10,781 nt of DNA from SIG480 sp045533555 (lineage in GTDB: Bacteria; Bacillota; Clostridia; Oscillospirales; JAAYXM01): the NCBI GenBank assembly GCA_045533555.1, contig JAZSHZ010000103.1, positions 1-10,781 of the forward strand, written 5' to 3'. The position numbers were made by a program, and so were the translations under genes. The notes under the pieces are model-generated. The model had not been told where the DNA came from and did no database searches. It worked only from the letters and a program-made list of their open reading frames with translations. Of the stretch, positions 1 through 6,037 are shown one piece after another (the stretch's first letter is position 1; the number at the start of each line of letters is the position of its first letter).

Positions 1-781
1 TATAGGCGTCAAGAACCTCGGCAAGCTGAACACCGTTGCAATGACAGCTCTGTTTTTGCTGACATTGGCTCTCAGCGTTGTTTTATTCAGAAACACGGGA
101 GCTTCTCTTCTGCCTTCGGATGCTATAAGTTTTGGAGCAGCAGTTGAACTTTCTGCCGCTATGCCGATTTCCTGGCTTCCTCTGATAAGCGATTATACAA
201 GAGAAAGCAAACGCCCCGTTGCCGCAACAGCCGTAAGTGTTACTGTCTATGGCATTGTCAGCTGCTGGATGTATTTAATTGGCATGGGTGCGGCAATTAT
301 AACGGAAGAGAGCGATATTGCGAAGCTTTTTGTATCAATGGGATTCGGCACAGCTTCACTTATTATCATCGTTTTTTCAACCGTTACGACGACTTTTCTC
401 GATGCATATTCCGCAGGAGTATCGAGCGAGAGTCTTTCAAAGAAAATCAGCGGAAAGTGGGTTGCGATCGGAAGTGTTATTCTCGGCAGTCTCGGTGCAA
501 TATTCCTGCCACTTCATGATATAACGGATTTTCTATACTTTATCGGCTCAGTTTTTACGCCGATGATCGCAATTCAGATAGCCGATTATTTTATATTGAA
601 TAATGATTCGGAATGCAAAGCATTTGATATCCTCAACTTCACTGTCTGGTTTATCGGTTTTATTGCATACCGGATTCTTATGCGCTTTGATATCATCATC
701 GGAAGCACTCTTCCCGATATGTTTTTCACAATAATTATCTGCGTTGTTGCGGGTAAATTCACAAAGGAATTATCAAGATGA
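1..781 (+). CDS. cytX: Hydroxymethylpyrimidine/cytosine-type permease (CytX-like), 5' end outside window
   Basis: This is the C-terminal part of an NCS1-family (purine/cytosine permease-like) membrane transporter. The frame is open to the left edge, and the Met at 41 lies in the middle of continuous coding sequence, so the true start is upstream. Several strongly hydrophobic stretches alternate with short polar loops, as in a polytopic membrane protein. The segment PISWLPLISDYTR (about 48-60 codons after position 41) and the late VFTPMIAIQIADYF are typical of the cytosine permease/CytX group. CytX-type proteins are known to import hydroxymethylpyrimidine, a thiamine precursor. I infer that substrate mainly from the immediately following thiamine pyrophosphokinase gene, which overlaps the stop codon by ATGA at 778-781. 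A cytosine or other nucleobase substrate remains possible. Any TPP riboswitch would lie outside the window. Confidence 0.85.
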   Translation, partial: IGVKNLGKLNTVAMTALFLLTLALSVVLFRNTGASLLPSDAISFGAAVELSAAMPISWLPLISDYTRESKRPVAATAVSVTVYGIVSCWMYLIGMGAAIITEESDIAKLFVSMGFGTASLIIIVFSTVTTTFLDAYSAGVSSESLSKKISGKWVAIGSVILGSLGAIFLPLHDITDFLYFIGSVFTPMIAIQIADYFILNNDSECKAFDILNFTVWFIGFIAYRILMRFDIIIGSTLPDMFFTIIICVVAGKFTKELSR

Positions 782-1401
782 AAAGATGTGTTATTGTCGG
801 CGGCGCCGCCATTGAAAAATATGATACTGTCAAAAGTTATCTCAGCAACGACGATTTCTTTATCTTCTGCGATAGCGGCCTTTTCCACGAGCAAGCTCTC
901 GGTTTTCATCCCGATCTGATCGTCGGCGATTTCGACTCACATCCAACTCCCAAGACAGATATTGAGACAATCCATCTCCCCCGCGAAAAGGACGATACAG
1001 ATACTGTTTTTGCGGTTAAAGAAGCGATATCCCGCGGTTTTCGCGATTTTATTCTTATCGGTGTTTGCGGCGCACGACTTGACCATACACTCGGAAATGT
1101 CTCTATTCTTCTTATGCTCCATTCGAAAGGTTTTTCAGGAAAAATTATTGACGATTTCTCCGAGATGGTTATCGTTGACTCAAATTCTCAATATATTGAC
1201 GAAAGCTTTTCTTATTTCTCACTTTTGAATATTGACGGCAATTGCGGCGGTATTTATGAGAGAAACGCAAAATTCCCGCTTGAAGATAGCGTTATCACTC
1301 CTGAATATCAATACGGCATCAGCAATGAGGTTATCCCCGGTAAAGTCGCCGAAGTCGCTGTTCTCAAAGGAAGGGCTCTTCTTATAAAAATCAGAAAATA
1401 A
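778..1401 (+). CDS. thiN: Thiamine pyrophosphokinase (thiamine diphosphokinase)
   Basis: The 207-residue product matches the bacterial thiamine pyrophosphokinase family in length and motif order. This cytoplasmic enzyme transfers pyrophosphate from ATP to thiamine, making the cofactor thiamine diphosphate (EC 2.7.6.2). Visible motifs are CDSG at residues 31-34, PDLIVGDFDS at 45-54, KDDTDT at 71-76 and GARLDHTLGN at 98-107. These acidic and DH motifs form the ATP/Mg and thiamine site in the family. The C-terminal part, with short strands and little motif content, fits the thiamine-binding sandwich domain. The ATG overlaps the stop of the upstream transporter (ATGA), and an AAAGGA lies 9 bases before it, so the two genes are probably translated as a coupled pair that imports a precursor and completes the cofactor. 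Confidence 0.95.
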   Translation: MKRCVIVGGAAIEKYDTVKSYLSNDDFFIFCDSGLFHEQALGFHPDLIVGDFDSHPTPKTDIETIHLPREKDDTDTVFAVKEAISRGFRDFILIGVCGARLDHTLGNVSILLMLHSKGFSGKIIDDFSEMVIVDSNSQYIDESFSYFSLLNIDGNCGGIYERNAKFPLEDSVITPEYQYGISNEVIPGKVAEVAVLKGRALLIKIRK

Positions 1402-1406
1402 AAATA

Positions 1407-1424
1407 CCTGTCCAAAAGAACAGG
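1407..1424. terminator. Short bidirectional terminator between convergent genes
   Basis: CCTGT (1407-1411) pairs with ACAGG (1420-1424) around an 8-base loop. On the minus strand the hairpin is followed by TATTTTTATTTT, a good U-tract for the gene ending at 1442. On the plus strand it is followed by CATTTAAAAATTTTTA, a poorer tract for thiN. The stem is short, so this is a moderate call. Confidence 0.55.
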
Positions 1425-1441
1425 CATTTAAAAATTTTTAT

Positions 1442-1666
1442 TTAAGAACGATCACAAAGAAAATCCTCTATGACATCATCTATATGCAACGGAGAGACCT
1501 CAAGTTGATTGCAAAGCGAACATAATTTTTTGATCTTCGGATACGAACAAGTGATATCCGATATACGGCGCTCAATTATTCCTGATTTAATGACTTCAAT
1601 ACCATATGCAAAATATTGAACATCACTTTCGCCGGTAAGCTTTTCTTTGAATATTCTATATTCCAT
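1442..1666 (-). CDS. DUF6514-like small protein
   Basis: This gene encodes a 74-residue soluble protein of unknown function. The pattern FAYGIEVIKS..RRISDITCSYPKIKKLCSLCNQLEVSPLHIDDVIEDFL resembles the small clostridial family DUF6514, whose members share a YGIEI-like strand, an I-x-DI segment, and a C-terminal N..LSP.HL.DVIEDF helix. I identify it from memory of that pattern, not from a search. Its start is supported by a CAGGG a few bases upstream of the ATG. It lies 17 bases downstream of the small helix-turn-helix gene on the same strand and probably shares its transcript, ending at the hairpin at 1407-1424. No membrane segment or signal peptide is visible. Confidence 0.75.
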   Translation of the reverse strand: MEYRIFKEKLTGESDVQYFAYGIEVIKSGIIERRISDITCSYPKIKKLCSLCNQLEVSPLHIDDVIEDFLCDRS

Positions 1667-1683
1667 TTTTCCCTGAGCTTTAT

Positions 1684-1878
1684 TTATTTGCCGAAAAATA
1701 CCTCATATGGATTTTCAATTGACAAAAGCTCGATCATAACCTCCGCTTCAACAATGCCAAAGCTTTGCGTTCGCATTTTTCTGGCAAAAGTGGTTTCCGA
1801 AAGTCCCAGTTCTTTTGCAATCTCCCTGCGAGTCAGTCCGCTTTTATCGATTGCTTCATTCAACTTTGTTGCATCCAA
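1684..1878 (-). CDS. Tiny helix-turn-helix (phage-repressor-like) DNA-binding protein
   Basis: The 64-residue product is almost entirely a helix-turn-helix domain. The segment GLTRREIAKELGLSETTFARKM (about residues 14-35) fits the two core helices of the XRE/Cro class, with SETTF as the recognition helix. The rest supplies flanking helices, ending in ENPYEVFFGK. Such short one-domain proteins resemble the small transcriptional regulators of clostridial phages and conjugative elements. The ATG is preceded at a good distance by GGAG (minus strand), and a strong promoter lies at 1936-1964. It is divergent from the two-domain regulator at 2057 and upstream of a DUF6514-like gene, so it may regulate its own operon, the divergent gene, or both. 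I infer this role from the context only. Confidence 0.8.
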   Translation of the reverse strand: MDATKLNEAIDKSGLTRREIAKELGLSETTFARKMRTQSFGIVEAEVMIELLSIENPYEVFFGK

Positions 1879-1915
1879 GACAATCGCTCTCCGAATAACG
1901 TTGATTTATTATTTT

Positions 1916-1930
1916 TAACTTTTCAAGTTA
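1916..1930. promoter_or_regulatory. Candidate operator 1 (15-bp palindrome)
   Basis: TAACTT-TTC-AAGTTA is a perfect inverted repeat with 6-base arms and a 3-base centre. It covers the predicted transcription start of the minus-strand promoter. Read on the minus strand, its core is CTTGAAAAG, identical to the core of the palindrome at 1996-2010. Confidence 0.55.
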
Positions 1931-1935
1931 GATAT

Positions 1936-1964
1936 AGTTTACCATTATTTTCTGTATTTGTCAA
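1936..1964 (-). promoter_or_regulatory. Promoter for the small HTH / DUF6514-like operon
   Basis: On the minus strand a consensus TTGACA (1964-1959) is followed after exactly 17 bases by TAAACT (1941-1936). Transcription would begin near 1929-1930, about 50 bases before the ATG at 1878. Confidence 0.7.
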
Positions 1965-1995
1965 TACCCTTTTCCATATATTGACACAACATTTA

Positions 1996-2010
1996 TTTCT
2001 TGAAAAGAAA
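1996..2010. promoter_or_regulatory. Candidate operator 2 (15-bp palindrome)
   Basis: TTTCTT-GAA-AAGAAA is a perfect inverted repeat, extendable by one A/T pair on each side. It overlaps the -35 element of the plus-strand promoter. It shares the CTTGAAAAG core and the 6-3-6 layout with operator 1; 11 of 15 positions match. Confidence 0.55.
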
Positions 2011-2028
2011 TTCAATTTATGATAGAAT
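2000..2028 (+). promoter_or_regulatory. Promoter for the two-domain regulator
   Basis: TTGAAA at 2000-2005 and TAGAAT at 2023-2028 are separated by 17 bases. A second TTGACA at 1981-1986 has no matching -10 element at the right distance. The predicted start near 2035 leaves a leader of about 20 bases. Confidence 0.6.
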
Positions 2029-2056
2029 AATATTTAATCAAAGGTGGTGTTAATTG

Positions 2057-2788
2057 ATGACGATCGGCGAAAAAATCAGATACTACAGAGAGACTCTCGG
2101 CATTACGCAGGACGATCTTGCCGAAGCTCTCAAGACAACGCCCCAGAATATTTATAAATATGAGAGAGGTATTATCACAAACATTCCTCTTACAAGCATT
2201 GAGGCGCTCGCAGATCTCTTCAAGCTTCATGTGACGGAGTTTGTTGGTTGGAATAATAACTCTATGATTTTCGATGAGAATGATCCGGATATTCATAAAA
2301 AAGCTGCTGCTCTCGGTGCAAATATAAAGCTTCGCAGACTTGAGCTTGGAATCAACGAAATAACGTTTGCAAAAAAACTTGGTGTTGTTCTCGAAAAAGT
2401 TCGCAATTACGAAAACGGCAAATTCCGCAATATGGATAAAAAACAACTCGATGCCATTTCGGAAGTTCTTGAAACCACTGTCGCCACTCTGTTGGACAGC
2501 ATAGAAATACCGGAGGTTTTTGAACTCACGGATGTTGAAAAGCAGCTTATTATGGCCTATCGTGAGCATCCCGAATACCACGCAATGATATATAAGGCAC
2601 TCAATTATACACCTGTTCAAAAACCGCAACCTGAAAACGGTAGGTTCAAGTACCCCACCTTGACTTCAGATGAAATTTCGCGCATGCAACCGAGAGCAAA
2701 GATTGCTTCACCCCGCGCAAAATACGGCGCTGCTCCCGGCGAAAACCCTTATGAGAACGTTGCGGAATTACCTAAAAAAGACGACTAA
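2057..2788 (+). CDS. XRE-family regulator with two helix-turn-helix domains
   Basis: I chose the ATG at 2057 rather than the in-frame TTG at 2054 because AAGGTGGTG (2041-2049) then sits 7 bases away, against 4. The resulting 243-residue protein has a first helix-turn-helix domain at about residues 4-60, with the classic GITQDDLAEALKTTPQNIYKYERG pattern split over helices 2 and 3. A second, more diverged one at about residues 86-145 contains LGINEITFAKKLGVVLEKVRNYENG. The stretch LTDVEKQLIMAYREHPEYHAMIYKAL around 156-182 is common after the DNA-binding part in this class. The C-terminus is polar and proline-rich. It is probably a cytoplasmic transcriptional regulator; the twin palindromes in its divergent promoter region suggest autoregulation. 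The targets are unknown. Confidence 0.85.
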   Translation: MTIGEKIRYYRETLGITQDDLAEALKTTPQNIYKYERGIITNIPLTSIEALADLFKLHVTEFVGWNNNSMIFDENDPDIHKKAAALGANIKLRRLELGINEITFAKKLGVVLEKVRNYENGKFRNMDKKQLDAISEVLETTVATLLDSIEIPEVFELTDVEKQLIMAYREHPEYHAMIYKALNYTPVQKPQPENGRFKYPTLTSDEISRMQPRAKIASPRAKYGAAPGENPYENVAELPKKDD

Positions 2789-2825
2789 AAAGAGCTTTCT
2801 GCATTATTTATGCAGAAAGCTCTTT
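2789..2825. terminator. Strong bidirectional hairpin terminator
   Basis: A perfect 16-base-pair stem (2789-2804 with 2810-2825) has a 5-base TATTT loop. On the minus strand it is followed by TTTTTAG, a good terminator for the MATE gene. On the plus strand it directly follows the regulator stop codon and leads into TCTCTTTC, a weaker tract. The MATE stop codon lies in the loop, so the last codons of that gene form one arm. Confidence 0.85.
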
Positions 2826-4199
2826 CTCTTTCAGAAAGGCAGATTCTGTCCTCTTTATTTTTTTCATCATGTAGATCATTATCGGTATCGCAATCGCAAG
2901 CGAAAGAACATCTGCAACCGCCTGCGCGGACGATACTCCGTATGCTCCCCAAAAATGTGCCAACGGATAAAGGAATGGGATAAAGCAGCTTCCCTGACGC
3001 GCGGTTGCAAGCAAGAACGCTCCACCTGCGTTTCCAAGGCTGTTGCAAAGCATATTGACAACAGCTACCCATGCATGTATCGGCAATGCAATACACTGCA
3101 ATCTGATGCAGAATGAGCCTATTTCGCGCATTTCCATATCCGTTCCCGCAAAGAGAACTATCAGCTGATCAGAAAATACCGCCAGCAAAATCGCCATTAC
3201 GCCCGCGCCGATAAGCGCTGCAGCAGACGAAAACTTATAGCTTTCTTTGACACGGTCATACCGTTTCGCTCCCCAGTTAAAGCCGGCAACGGGCTGAAAA
3301 CCGCTTCCGAAGCCGAGGATAATACTGAACGGGAACATCATTATTTTCGTGCAAACACCGATACCCGCAAGGACAGAATCCGAAATATTCCCCGCAATGT
3401 CATTGAGCATAATACTTGCAACAACCGCAAGCCCGCTTCTGAACATCGAAGACGAACCGACACTGATTACTTCATAGATAATGTCTTTTGTCGGTTTGAA
3501 ATTTCTGATTGAGAGGTGCAGCATACTCTTTCTCGTTATATACGGGAAAAGAAGTATCGAAAAACTGACTAATTTGGAAATCGCCGTAGCAAGCGATGCA
3601 CCCGCGACACCCATATCCAACCCAAAAATGAATATCGGGTCGAGTATGCAATTCAATACTCCGCCGAAGCCCATTCCAACCATGGACAGCATCGCGCTTC
3701 CCTCAGAGCGAAGACACTGATTCATAACAAAGCTTGATGCCATAAACGGAGCCGCGAACAAAACATACGTTGCATAATCTATCGAATATTGCTCACAGGT
3801 CGGCGTTGCACCAAGAAAGCGCACCATCGGCGTCATAAACGTTATTCCGAATAACATAAGAATGAGCCCTATCGCAAAAGCAGAGAAGAATGATGTCGAA
3901 AGAACATTACTTGCTTTCTTGTCTTCTCCTTTTCCGAGAAGTCTTGCAATATAGCTGTTTGCGCCGAGAGCAAGCATCGAACCGCACATCATTATGAGCT
4001 GATCGAGCGATGAATTGACGCTTACCGCCGCCGTTGCATTAGTGCCGAGCGAGCTGACAAAATATGTATCCGCAAGTGAATATATTGAATTTATAAGGAA
4101 CGCAACAATTGTCGGAATTGCCATTTTGGGGATGACCTTTGAAATAGGTTCATTCAGCATCATCGACCTTCTTGCGTCCTGCCTTTTAGCGTCCTTCAT
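2808..4199 (-). CDS. MATE-family multidrug/toxin efflux transporter
   Basis: The 463-residue polytopic membrane protein has the length and about twelve hydrophobic segments expected of the MATE family. Members exchange Na+ or H+ for cationic drugs and metabolites across the cytoplasmic membrane. The early IPKMAIPTIVAFLINSIYSLADTYFV and the following GANSYIARLLGKGE loop are characteristic of the first MatE repeat. FSIILGFGSGFQPVAGFNWGAKRYDRVKE matches the corresponding region of the second repeat. The start at 4199 has a weak GGTGA a few bases upstream; an internal ATG pair at codons 13-14 has a poorly spaced AAGG, so I keep the longer form. The gene begins 20 bases after yhbY and probably shares its transcript. 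Its last codons overlap the terminator hairpin. The substrate is not predictable. Confidence 0.92.
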   Translation of the reverse strand: MKDAKRQDARRSMMLNEPISKVIPKMAIPTIVAFLINSIYSLADTYFVSSLGTNATAAVSVNSSLDQLIMMCGSMLALGANSYIARLLGKGEDKKASNVLSTSFFSAFAIGLILMLFGITFMTPMVRFLGATPTCEQYSIDYATYVLFAAPFMASSFVMNQCLRSEGSAMLSMVGMGFGGVLNCILDPIFIFGLDMGVAGASLATAISKLVSFSILLFPYITRKSMLHLSIRNFKPTKDIIYEVISVGSSSMFRSGLAVVASIMLNDIAGNISDSVLAGIGVCTKIMMFPFSIILGFGSGFQPVAGFNWGAKRYDRVKESYKFSSAAALIGAGVMAILLAVFSDQLIVLFAGTDMEMREIGSFCIRLQCIALPIHAWVAVVNMLCNSLGNAGGAFLLATARQGSCFIPFLYPLAHFWGAYGVSSAQAVADVLSLAIAIPIMIYMMKKIKRTESAFLKEKELSA

Positions 4200-4219
4200 C
4201 CTGTTTCACCGTTCCGATT

Positions 4220-4513
4220 TTATTTTTTGGGAATATTTATTGTCTTATTCTTTTTAGATTCACGGTATATGACAAATTTATTACCTATGCACTGAACGGG
4301 AAAAGCACCCGTCGCTTCGCAAATCTCATCGCAGCAAAAGCGGACATCAAGCAATGCGTTTTCCAACACCTTGATCTTGATAATTTCGTTTGCTTCGAGC
4401 GCAAGGTCAACCATTTTTATTGTTTCTTCGTCAATTCCATCTTTACCTATCTGGTATTTTGCATCAATACCGTTTGCAAGGCTTCTGAGATATGCTCTCT
4501 GTTTTCCGGTCAT
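4220..4513 (-). CDS. yhbY: YhbY-family (CRM domain) ribosome-assembly RNA-binding protein
   Basis: The 97-residue protein is a single CRS1/YhbY (CRM) domain, the length typical of bacterial YhbY. It opens with MTGKQRAYLRSLAN, a family hallmark, and has the conserved GKDG loop at residues 23-26, equivalent to a GxxG RNA-binding loop. The central ETIKMVDLALEANEIIKIKVL and the later KFVIYRES are also typical. Family members associate with pre-50S ribosomal particles. The start is well supported by GGAG at normal spacing upstream and by a promoter with a perfect TATAAT at 4549-4554. The short basic extension KKNKTINIPKK ends the protein. The MATE gene follows after 20 bases. Confidence 0.92.
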   Translation of the reverse strand: MTGKQRAYLRSLANGIDAKYQIGKDGIDEETIKMVDLALEANEIIKIKVLENALLDVRFCCDEICEATGAFPVQCIGNKFVIYRESKKNKTINIPKK

Positions 4514-4548
4514 ATTATTTCTCCTTAGTTTTCATCAGTAATTTTTAT

Positions 4549-4577
4549 ATTATAACACAATTCTTGAGCAAACACAA
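4549..4577 (-). promoter_or_regulatory. Promoter for yhbY-MATE
   Basis: On the minus strand a perfect TATAAT (4554-4549) lies 17 bases after a weak TTGTGT (4577-4572). It would give a leader of roughly 30 bases before the yhbY ATG at 4513. The rest of the gap between yhbY and the lipoprotein gene (4514-4619) is AT-rich, and I see no terminator in it. Confidence 0.6.
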
Positions 4578-4619
4578 ATTTTTTAATATAGCCATTTTTG
4601 AAGCAATCTATCTTACAAT

Positions 4620-5636
4620 TCAGTATTTACACAAATTTATATACATGAATTTTGTCGAATTATAGCGAAGCAAATAAATATCACTTTCATCACGAAGGAA
4701 AGCAAATGTCCGTTCCATTTCATTCGGTTTATGATCGATATAGTTATAATCGATAAAACAATAATTGTCAGCTAGCATTCCGGACACATTGGCCTGTCTT
4801 ATCCAATATATATGTCCATTATTGCATTCAACCTTCTCCTTAAATGCATAATAGTTTTCCGAGAAAGTATAAACAGACAAAATTTGTTTTTCTCCGGATT
4901 TTATTACTCCTATATCTTCGCTGTCCTCATCAGCATAATATACAGCGCAGGTATCATTGTATTTATCATAAGATGCAGTAAATACATATTTTATATCGTC
5001 TGAAAGCGAAGCTTCAAATGAGATTACATTTTCATTTAAATTCAAAACTTCAATCTTATCCGAGCAAGTGAAGCTCAAATATTCTTTTTCAATATTGATT
5101 GAATAGGGCTGACTTTCTTCAACAAAAGGAACTTTGTGAACCGTGTTCGTCTCTTTTGAAATAATATCATAAGCAAGAACCGACACTTCTTTGTTTTTAT
5201 AATCTACATAACAATAATAAGCTTTATTGTTATAAACACCGACATTCATAGTCTGATAATCAGGTTCTTTTGTTGTTTTGAAAAAAGTTTCAACTTTTCC
5301 GGAATCATCGGTGTAAACTTTAAAAATATTATCCTTATCCGTCTGCTCACACCATACTACGGCATTACCATCTGCCTTAAAATACCAAATATTGACATCA
5401 CTTACCGTATATACTTCTTCAAGGGAATCAGGAGTTTTGCCGATCCGAATTGAATAATCGTGGTTTCCGTAAGCGCCAAAAAGCATTGCCCAGAAGTCAT
5501 CGGTTTTTGCAACTTGCAGCGGAGCATCATCTTTCTGATAGCTGTTCATTATATCGGAATTATTTCCAACTGAAGCCGAAAAGCATCCCGATAAGCAGAA
5601 AAGAACAGCAAAAATCAAACCAAATATTTTTTTCAT
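4620..5636 (-). CDS. Putative lipoprotein, beta-propeller-like, function unknown
   Basis: The 338-residue protein begins with a lysine-rich n-region and a hydrophobic core ending in LSGC, with the lipobox cysteine at residue 18. It is therefore predicted to be exported, lipidated and anchored on the outer face of the cytoplasmic membrane. The mature part is acidic and made of recurring short strands with aromatic residues and turns (for example WYFKADGNAVVWCEQ, and YYCYVDYKNKEVSVLAYDI). This resembles the blades of a TolB/DUF5050-like beta-propeller, but I recognise no catalytic motif. A GAGGT lies 8-9 bases before the ATG and a promoter lies at 5737-5764. It appears to be a single-gene unit. 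It could bind a cell-wall or extracellular ligand, but that is a guess from the fold impression. Confidence 0.75.
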   Translation of the reverse strand: MKKIFGLIFAVLFCLSGCFSASVGNNSDIMNSYQKDDAPLQVAKTDDFWAMLFGAYGNHDYSIRIGKTPDSLEEVYTVSDVNIWYFKADGNAVVWCEQTDKDNIFKVYTDDSGKVETFFKTTKEPDYQTMNVGVYNNKAYYCYVDYKNKEVSVLAYDIISKETNTVHKVPFVEESQPYSINIEKEYLSFTCSDKIEVLNLNENVISFEASLSDDIKYVFTASYDKYNDTCAVYYADEDSEDIGVIKSGEKQILSVYTFSENYYAFKEKVECNNGHIYWIRQANVSGMLADNYCFIDYNYIDHKPNEMERTFAFLRDESDIYLLRYNSTKFMYINLCKY

Positions 5637-5736
5637 TCAAATTTACCTCATTTTCTTTATTTTTGGAAATTGAAGCTACAACAAAAACCAAATTTCAATC
5701 ATAATTTATGGTTCATACACAAATTACTCCAAAATT

Positions 5737-5764
5737 ATTATAGCACAAATTGAAAATTTTTCAA
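5737..5764 (-). promoter_or_regulatory. Promoter of the lipoprotein gene with overlapping palindrome
   Basis: On the minus strand TTGAAA (5764-5759) and TATAAT (5742-5737) are separated by 16 bases, giving a leader of about 95 bases. The -35 element lies within an inverted repeat at 5749-5765 (ATTGAAAA, one T, TTTTCAAT) that could be an operator, although AT-rich palindromes arise easily by chance. Confidence 0.55.
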
Positions 5765-5861
5765 TGGCATTACCTACTTTGTAATATCATAAATGTGCTT
5801 ATTTTTCGTTTATTACTATTCTATTTCTTCAAACACAAAATGATAATGATGCAAATATTTT

Positions 5862-6037
5862 AGTGATATTCCATCTTCGACGGAGTGATATTTTTGATAA
5901 ATCAAAAGTGATATTGAAATCTCCGGTTTCGGTTATATTATATTTGTTTCTTTAGTTCGCCATAGGCGAATATGACTGCACAAAGTGCAATATCACTTAC
6001 GAAGTAAATATCACTTGTTCTGCAAGGACAAATATAG
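5862..6037. repeat. Array of small hairpins spaced by a 9-base word, inverting at its centre
   Basis: The left half carries AGTGATATT at 5862, 5884 and 5907, plus a 7/9 copy at 5931. The right half carries the reverse complement AATATCACT at 5989 and 6007, an 8/9 copy at 5969 and a 7/9 copy at 6031. Between them lie small hairpins: 5871-5883, TTTGAT/ATCAAA at 5893-5906, 5916-5930, TTCGCC/GGCGAA at 5956-5970, TGCAC/GTGCA at 5977-5989, TTAC/GTAA at 5997-6007 and 6015-6031. The words recur every 18-24 bases. No gene is visible in 5637-6037; the part left of 5862 shows only the lipoprotein promoter and AT-rich sequence. Confidence 0.75.

Noticed and set aside
1..40. TPP riboswitch before the transporter
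   Set aside because: The window begins inside the coding sequence, so no leader is present to judge.
586..909. Minus-strand frame opposite cytX-thiN
   Set aside because: It overlaps two clear genes on the other strand and resembles no family.
2012..2629. Minus-strand frame of 205 codons opposite the two-domain regulator
   Set aside because: It is the antisense of a clear regulator gene with a better start and domain content.
5862..6037. CRISPR array
   Set aside because: The recurring word is only 9 bases, it inverts midway, the intervening pieces are short hairpins rather than 30-40 base spacers, and no cas gene is near.
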